DNA from: Xanthobacter autotrophicus Py2
GTDB taxonomy: Bacteria > Pseudomonadota > Alphaproteobacteria > Rhizobiales > Xanthobacteraceae
Reading direction: 5' to 3'
Assembly (NCBI GenBank): GCA_000017645.1
Contig: CP000781.1
Span: 5,071,501-5,135,500, forward strand
DNA: 64,000 nt
Position 1 is the first letter of the stretch. The number at the start of each line of letters is the position of its first letter. A model generated the notes under the pieces. The model was not told the DNA's origin. It searched no databases and saw nothing but the letters and a program-made list of their open reading frames with translations. The translations under genes and the position numbers were made by a program. Positions 60,608 through 64,000 of the stretch are shown here, piece by piece.

Positions 60608-61468
60608 TCAGTGACCGGCGGAGCCGCCGGACGCCCACACATAGACGAAGGTGAAGAGGAACAGCCACACCACGTCCACGAAGTGCCAATACCAGGCCGC
60701 CGCCTCGAAGCCGAAATGCTTCTGGGGGGTGAAGTCGCCCTGATAGGCCCGCAGCAGGCACACCGCGAGGAAGATTGTGCCCACGATCACATGGAAGCCA
60801 TGGAAGCCCGTGGCCATGAAGAAGGTGGCGCCATAGATGTTGCCCGCGAAGGCGAAATGGGCGTGGGCGTATTCGTAGGCCTGCAGCGTCGAGAACAGCA
60901 CGCCGAGGAGCACGGTGCACCACAGGCCCCACTTCAGGCCCTGCCGGTCGCCGTGCAACAGGGCATGGTGGGCCCAGGTGACAGTGGTGCCGGAGGTGAG
61001 CAGGATCAACGTGTTGAGCAGTGGCAGGTGCCACGGGTCCAGGGATTCGATGCCCTTGGGGGGCCAGACGCCGCCGGTGAACTCGAGCCGCTGGTAGTTG
61101 ATGGCCTCGCTGGTGAACAGGGAGGCATCGAAGAAGGCCCAGAACCAGGCGACGAAGAACATCACCTCGGAGGCGATGAACAGGATCATGCCGTAGCGCA
61201 GGCCCAGATCCACCACCCGGGTGTGGAAGCCCGAGCGGGCTTCATGGACCATGTCCCGCCACCAGCCGAACATGGTGTAGAGGACGCCGAGGAAGCCCAC
61301 CACCATGGCGATGGCAGTGCCGCCATGCATCCACACCACCGCGCCAGCGGTGAGGATGAGCGCCGAGACCGAGCCGATGATCGGCCACGGGCTTGGATCG
61401 ACCACGTGGTAATCGTGTTTCTTGACGTGTGCCTCGGCCATCGCGATAGGCCTCCCTTCCCCTGTCAC
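60608..61468 (-). CDS. ctaE: Cytochrome c oxidase subunit III
   Basis: 286 residues, seven helices, with GYHVGTIFL-type and HFHLVVG-like conserved blocks (ATGFHGFHVIVGTIFLAVC, WYWHFVDVVWLFLFTFVYVW). Core subunit of the aa3-type terminal oxidase. Confidence 0.95.
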   Translation of the reverse strand: MTGEGRPIAMAEAHVKKHDYHVVDPSPWPIIGSVSALILTAGAVVWMHGGTAIAMVVGFLGVLYTMFGWWRDMVHEARSGFHTRVVDLGLRYGMILFIASEVMFFVAWFWAFFDASLFTSEAINYQRLEFTGGVWPPKGIESLDPWHLPLLNTLILLTSGTTVTWAHHALLHGDRQGLKWGLWCTVLLGVLFSTLQAYEYAHAHFAFAGNIYGATFFMATGFHGFHVIVGTIFLAVCLLRAYQGDFTPQKHFGFEAAAWYWHFVDVVWLFLFTFVYVWASGGSAGH

Positions 61469-61582
61469 GTGAAGGCCCCGCCGGATCCCCGGCGCATGGC
61501 CCCATTCCTGTTGAACAGCCCTTCGGGCCGCCCGATCCCTATCCCGCCCGAGCCGGTGGCTCCGCTCCCGAGCGGGCCGCCG

Positions 61583-62194
61583 TCAGCCCCCCGTCCCGCT
61601 CGCCCGCGCCGCCGCCTTGTCCGGCGTCTTGGCGGGAAAGAAGGTGTAGGACAGCGTGATATCGGTCAGCGTCTTCAGGTCCGGATCCTGCGCAATGGCG
61701 GGATCCACGTAGAAGACTACCGGCATTTCAAGCTTCTCGTTCGGCGCCAGCGTCTGCTCGTCGAAGCAGAAGCACTGCAGCTTCACGAAATAGGCCCCCG
61801 CCTGGGGCGGGGAGACGTTGTAGGTCGCGTTGGCGTGGGTCTCCATGGAGGAGCGGTTCGCCGCCGTGTAGTGGGCAAGGCTGGTTGCCCCCACCTTCAC
61901 CGTCACGTCGCGCTCCACCGGGGCGAAGGCCCAGGGCAGGCCGGGCGCCACATTGGCGTCGAAGCGAATGGTGATCTCGCGCTCGATGGGCGCCGATGTC
62001 GGCGCGGCGCCCACCCGCGTGGCGCCGCCGAAGCCCGTGAGCGCGCAGAACATGGCGTAGAGCGGCACCGACGCATAGGTGACGCCCACCATGGCGGCGA
62101 TGAAGGCGGCGCAGGCCGCAGCCACCACCAGATGGCGGCGACCGTCGGTGCGGCGTCCATTGCCCGCCCTGCGTTCAGCCTTGCCCGCGTCCAT
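61583..62194 (-). CDS. ctaG: CtaG/Cox11 copper chaperone for cytochrome oxidase
   Basis: 203 residues. One helix (LVVAAACAAFIAAMVGVTYASVPLY) then the beta-barrel Cox11 domain with the copper motif CFCFDEQTL. It delivers Cu to the Cu-B site of subunit I. Confidence 0.94.
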   Translation of the reverse strand: MDAGKAERRAGNGRRTDGRRHLVVAAACAAFIAAMVGVTYASVPLYAMFCALTGFGGATRVGAAPTSAPIEREITIRFDANVAPGLPWAFAPVERDVTVKVGATSLAHYTAANRSSMETHANATYNVSPPQAGAYFVKLQCFCFDEQTLAPNEKLEMPVVFYVDPAIAQDPDLKTLTDITLSYTFFPAKTPDKAAARASGTGG

Positions 62195-62279
62195 CCTTCA
62201 CCCTCACCGTCCGGATCGCCCCCGATCCCCTTCCCTCGTCATCACGCCCCTTGCGAAACGCCCACTTTGGCCGAGCGGC

Positions 62280-62465
62280 TCAAAGCGGCCGGTTCAGCAC
62301 ATTGGGTCCCAGCTTCACGATGGTCACGACGTAAAACAGTACCGCCAGAAACCCCAGCAATGAGGCGATGGCGATGTTGCGCGCTCGCCGCCGCCTGAGC
62401 TGTTCCGGCGTCAGCACCACGCCCTCCTCTTGCGAGGGACGCGGCGTCTTCTTGTCCTTGCTCAT
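62280..62465 (-). CDS. CoxF-like small membrane protein
   Basis: 61 residues from the ATG at 62465, overlapping the ctaB stop by four bases. Charged N-terminus ([11 protein letters not shown]) and one helix ([23 protein letters not shown]). Small proteins of this type lie between ctaB and ctaG in this group and may help oxidase assembly. Confidence 0.8.
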   Translation of the reverse strand: MSKDKKTPRPSQEEGVVLTPEQLRRRRARNIAIASLLGFLAVLFYVVTIVKLGPNVLNRPL

Positions 62466-63409
62466 CGCAGCAGCCCACCAATCACCGCCTCGCCGAGGAG
62501 TGTGGCGAACAACGCGAACAGATAAACGATCGAGAAGCCGAACAGGCCCTTTGCCGCCTTCACGGCAGCCTCCCCCTCGCGGCGGCGATAGACGCGCCAG
62601 GCCAGAGCGATCATCCAGGCCCCCGCCAGCACCGCCACCGCACCATAGGCGTAGCCGACATAGCCGAGCACGGCAGGACTGGCAGCCAGCGGCACCAGGA
62701 ACAGGGTGTAGAGCAGGATCTGAAGGCGCGTTTCGTCGGGACCCGCCGTCACCGGCAGCATGGGGACGCCGGCGCGGGCGTAGTCGTCCGCCCGGTAGAG
62801 GGCCAGGGCCCAGAAATGGGGCGGGGTCCAGAAGAAGATGATGGCGAACAGCAGCACCGGCTCCAGCGACACCGTGCCAGAAGCCGCCGCCCAGGCCACC
62901 AGTGGCGGGAACGCACCGGCGGCGCCGCCGATGACGATGTTCTGCGGCGTCGAGCGCTTCAGCCACATGGTGTAGATCACCACATAGAAGAAGATGGTGA
63001 AGGCGAGCAGCGCGCCTGCCAGCGCGTTGACCAGCAGCCCCAGCACCACCACCGAGAAGGCCGACAGGGTGAGGCCGAAGGCCAGCGCCTCATGGGCCGT
63101 GACCCGGCCCGACGGCACCGGTCGCTTGCGGGTGCGCGACATGATGGCGTCAATGTCCGCGTCCCACCACATGTTGAGGGCGCCGGCCGCACCCGCGCCG
63201 ACGGCGATGCACAACAGGGCGGTGAAGGCGATGATGGGGTGCACATCTCCCGGCGCGCGGACGAGACCCACCAGCGCCGTGAAGATGACGAGCGACATCA
63301 CACGCGGCTTCAGGAGCTCGAAATAGTCGCGTGGCGACGCCAGTCCCTCTCCGGCCGCCGCGAAGGCATACGGCTCGGGATTGGTCAGGCTCGCTTGTTC
63401 GTCACGCAT
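62462..63409 (-). CDS. ctaB: Protoheme IX farnesyltransferase (heme O synthase)
   Basis: 315 residues, UbiA-type prenyltransferase with the two Asp-rich motifs [19 protein letters not shown] and a later [15 protein letters not shown]. Adds farnesyl to heme b to make heme o, the first step to heme a for the oxidase. Confidence 0.95.
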   Translation of the reverse strand: MRDEQASLTNPEPYAFAAAGEGLASPRDYFELLKPRVMSLVIFTALVGLVRAPGDVHPIIAFTALLCIAVGAGAAGALNMWWDADIDAIMSRTRKRPVPSGRVTAHEALAFGLTLSAFSVVVLGLLVNALAGALLAFTIFFYVVIYTMWLKRSTPQNIVIGGAAGAFPPLVAWAAASGTVSLEPVLLFAIIFFWTPPHFWALALYRADDYARAGVPMLPVTAGPDETRLQILLYTLFLVPLAASPAVLGYVGYAYGAVAVLAGAWMIALAWRVYRRREGEAAVKAAKGLFGFSIVYLFALFATLLGEAVIGGLLR

Positions 63410-63586
63410 CCCGAAACTCCCTCAAACTCTGCTGGCCCAAGCCCGGTGCGTCCGGAGGATCATGCCCCCGACCGGACCGGTCTGGCGGTTCCCCACGCCT
63501 CTCCGGGCGCCTTGAACCTCACTGTCAAACCCTTCGTCGCCGGCAAGACGCGCCAGATGCTGCGCCTTGGATCCCGAAGGTGGCAG

Positions 63587-63610
63587 AAGCCGCGGTCGCC
63601 CGCGGCTTCT
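63587..63610. terminator. 9-bp stem-loop between ctaD and ctaB
   Basis: gaagccgcg and cgcggcttc pair exactly around a 6-base loop, 31 bases past the ctaD stop on the minus strand. With the 230-base gap it may attenuate or process the ctaD transcript before ctaB. Confidence 0.5.
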
Positions 63611-63640
63611 TGAAGGTCACGGCCGCGCGCGGCCAAGGCA

Positions 63641-64000
63641 TCACTTGATGCGCGGCAGCACTTCGAACTGGTGGAAGGGCGGCGGCGAGGACAGGGTCCA
63701 CTCCAGCGTGCTGGCGCCGGGACCCCACGGATTGTCGCCGGCCTTTTCCTTGCGGATGAAGGCGAGCGCCGTGCCGGTGAGGAAGATCAGCACCGCCACG
63801 CCCGAGATATAGGAGCCGATGGAGGAGACGAAGTTCCAGCCCGCGAACGCGTCCGGATAGTCCGCGTAGCGGCGCGGCATGCCGGCGAGCCCGAGGAAGT
63901 GCTGCGGGAAGAACACCAGGTTCACACCCACGAAGGTGACCCAGAAGTGCAGCTTGCCCCAGAATTCCGGGATCATGTAGCCGCTCATCTTGGGGAACCA
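63641..64000 (-). CDS. ctaD: Cytochrome c oxidase subunit I, C-terminal part (start outside window)
   Basis: The last 119 residues of subunit [40 protein letters not shown] and the last helix, ending FEVLPRIK. The gene runs off the right edge (5' end beyond 64000). Heme- and copper-binding catalytic subunit of the aa3 oxidase. Confidence 0.95.
   Translation of the reverse strand, partial: WFPKMSGYMIPEFWGKLHFWVTFVGVNLVFFPQHFLGLAGMPRRYADYPDAFAGWNFVSSIGSYISGVAVLIFLTGTALAFIRKEKAGDNPWGPGASTLEWTLSSPPPFHQFEVLPRIK

Overview
The window is GC-rich alphaproteobacterial DNA. Separate, un-fused nuoA-N genes followed by birA, RNase J, mce and DUF1467, a CckA-type hybrid kinase, a one-cysteine DksA and a ctaD-ctaB-ctaG-ctaE-surf1 run point to Hyphomicrobiales, most likely Xanthobacteraceae. 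That placement is inference from gene order and protein character; no database was searched.

Bases 1 to about 26,680 form an accessory metal-resistance (copper/silver type) island with heavy insertion-sequence damage. Its left part carries a DUF2933 protein, a methyltransferase-P-type ATPase open frame, a DUF411 protein, a 38-residue membrane microprotein, the RND pump CusBA, a FixH/YtkA-like protein and small Cys-motif secreted proteins. A Crp/Fnr regulator follows. The right part carries a lipoprotein, a TolC-type channel, a multicopper oxidase, a cupredoxin and a CusF-like chaperone. The products would move Cu(I)/Ag(I) out of the cytoplasm (P-type ATPase), across the envelope (CusBA plus the TolC-type lipoprotein), and bind or oxidise it in the periplasm. 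A putative HhH/PD-(D/E)XK nuclease sits between the halves.

Two complete IS66-family elements are resolved to the base, each with an exact 8-bp target duplication. The first (11539-13996) splits a small secreted-protein gene whose intact paralogue is next door. The second (21849-25029) carries a pRiA4b-type gene and a decayed tnpC. Two IS3-family remnants follow.

The island ends at a tRNA-Leu(UAA) gene interrupted by a 217-nt group I intron at the anticodon. Just upstream lies the 5' half of a second, intron-less tRNA-Leu. I read this as an integrated element that broke the native tRNA at its anticodon loop and brought a replacement whose own target site is hidden by the intron. This is the most interesting signal in the window.

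From about 26,760 onward the DNA looks like core chromosome: DoxX, SufA, a PAS-GGDEF-EAL protein, the respiratory complex I block on the minus strand (48946 down to 30646 including birA, rnj, mce, DUF1467), a DUF3300 protein with a collagen-like tail, CckA, a FliO-domain protein, DksA, a MoxR ATPase, a MipA/OmpV porin, and the aa3 cytochrome oxidase assembly cluster running off the right edge inside ctaD.
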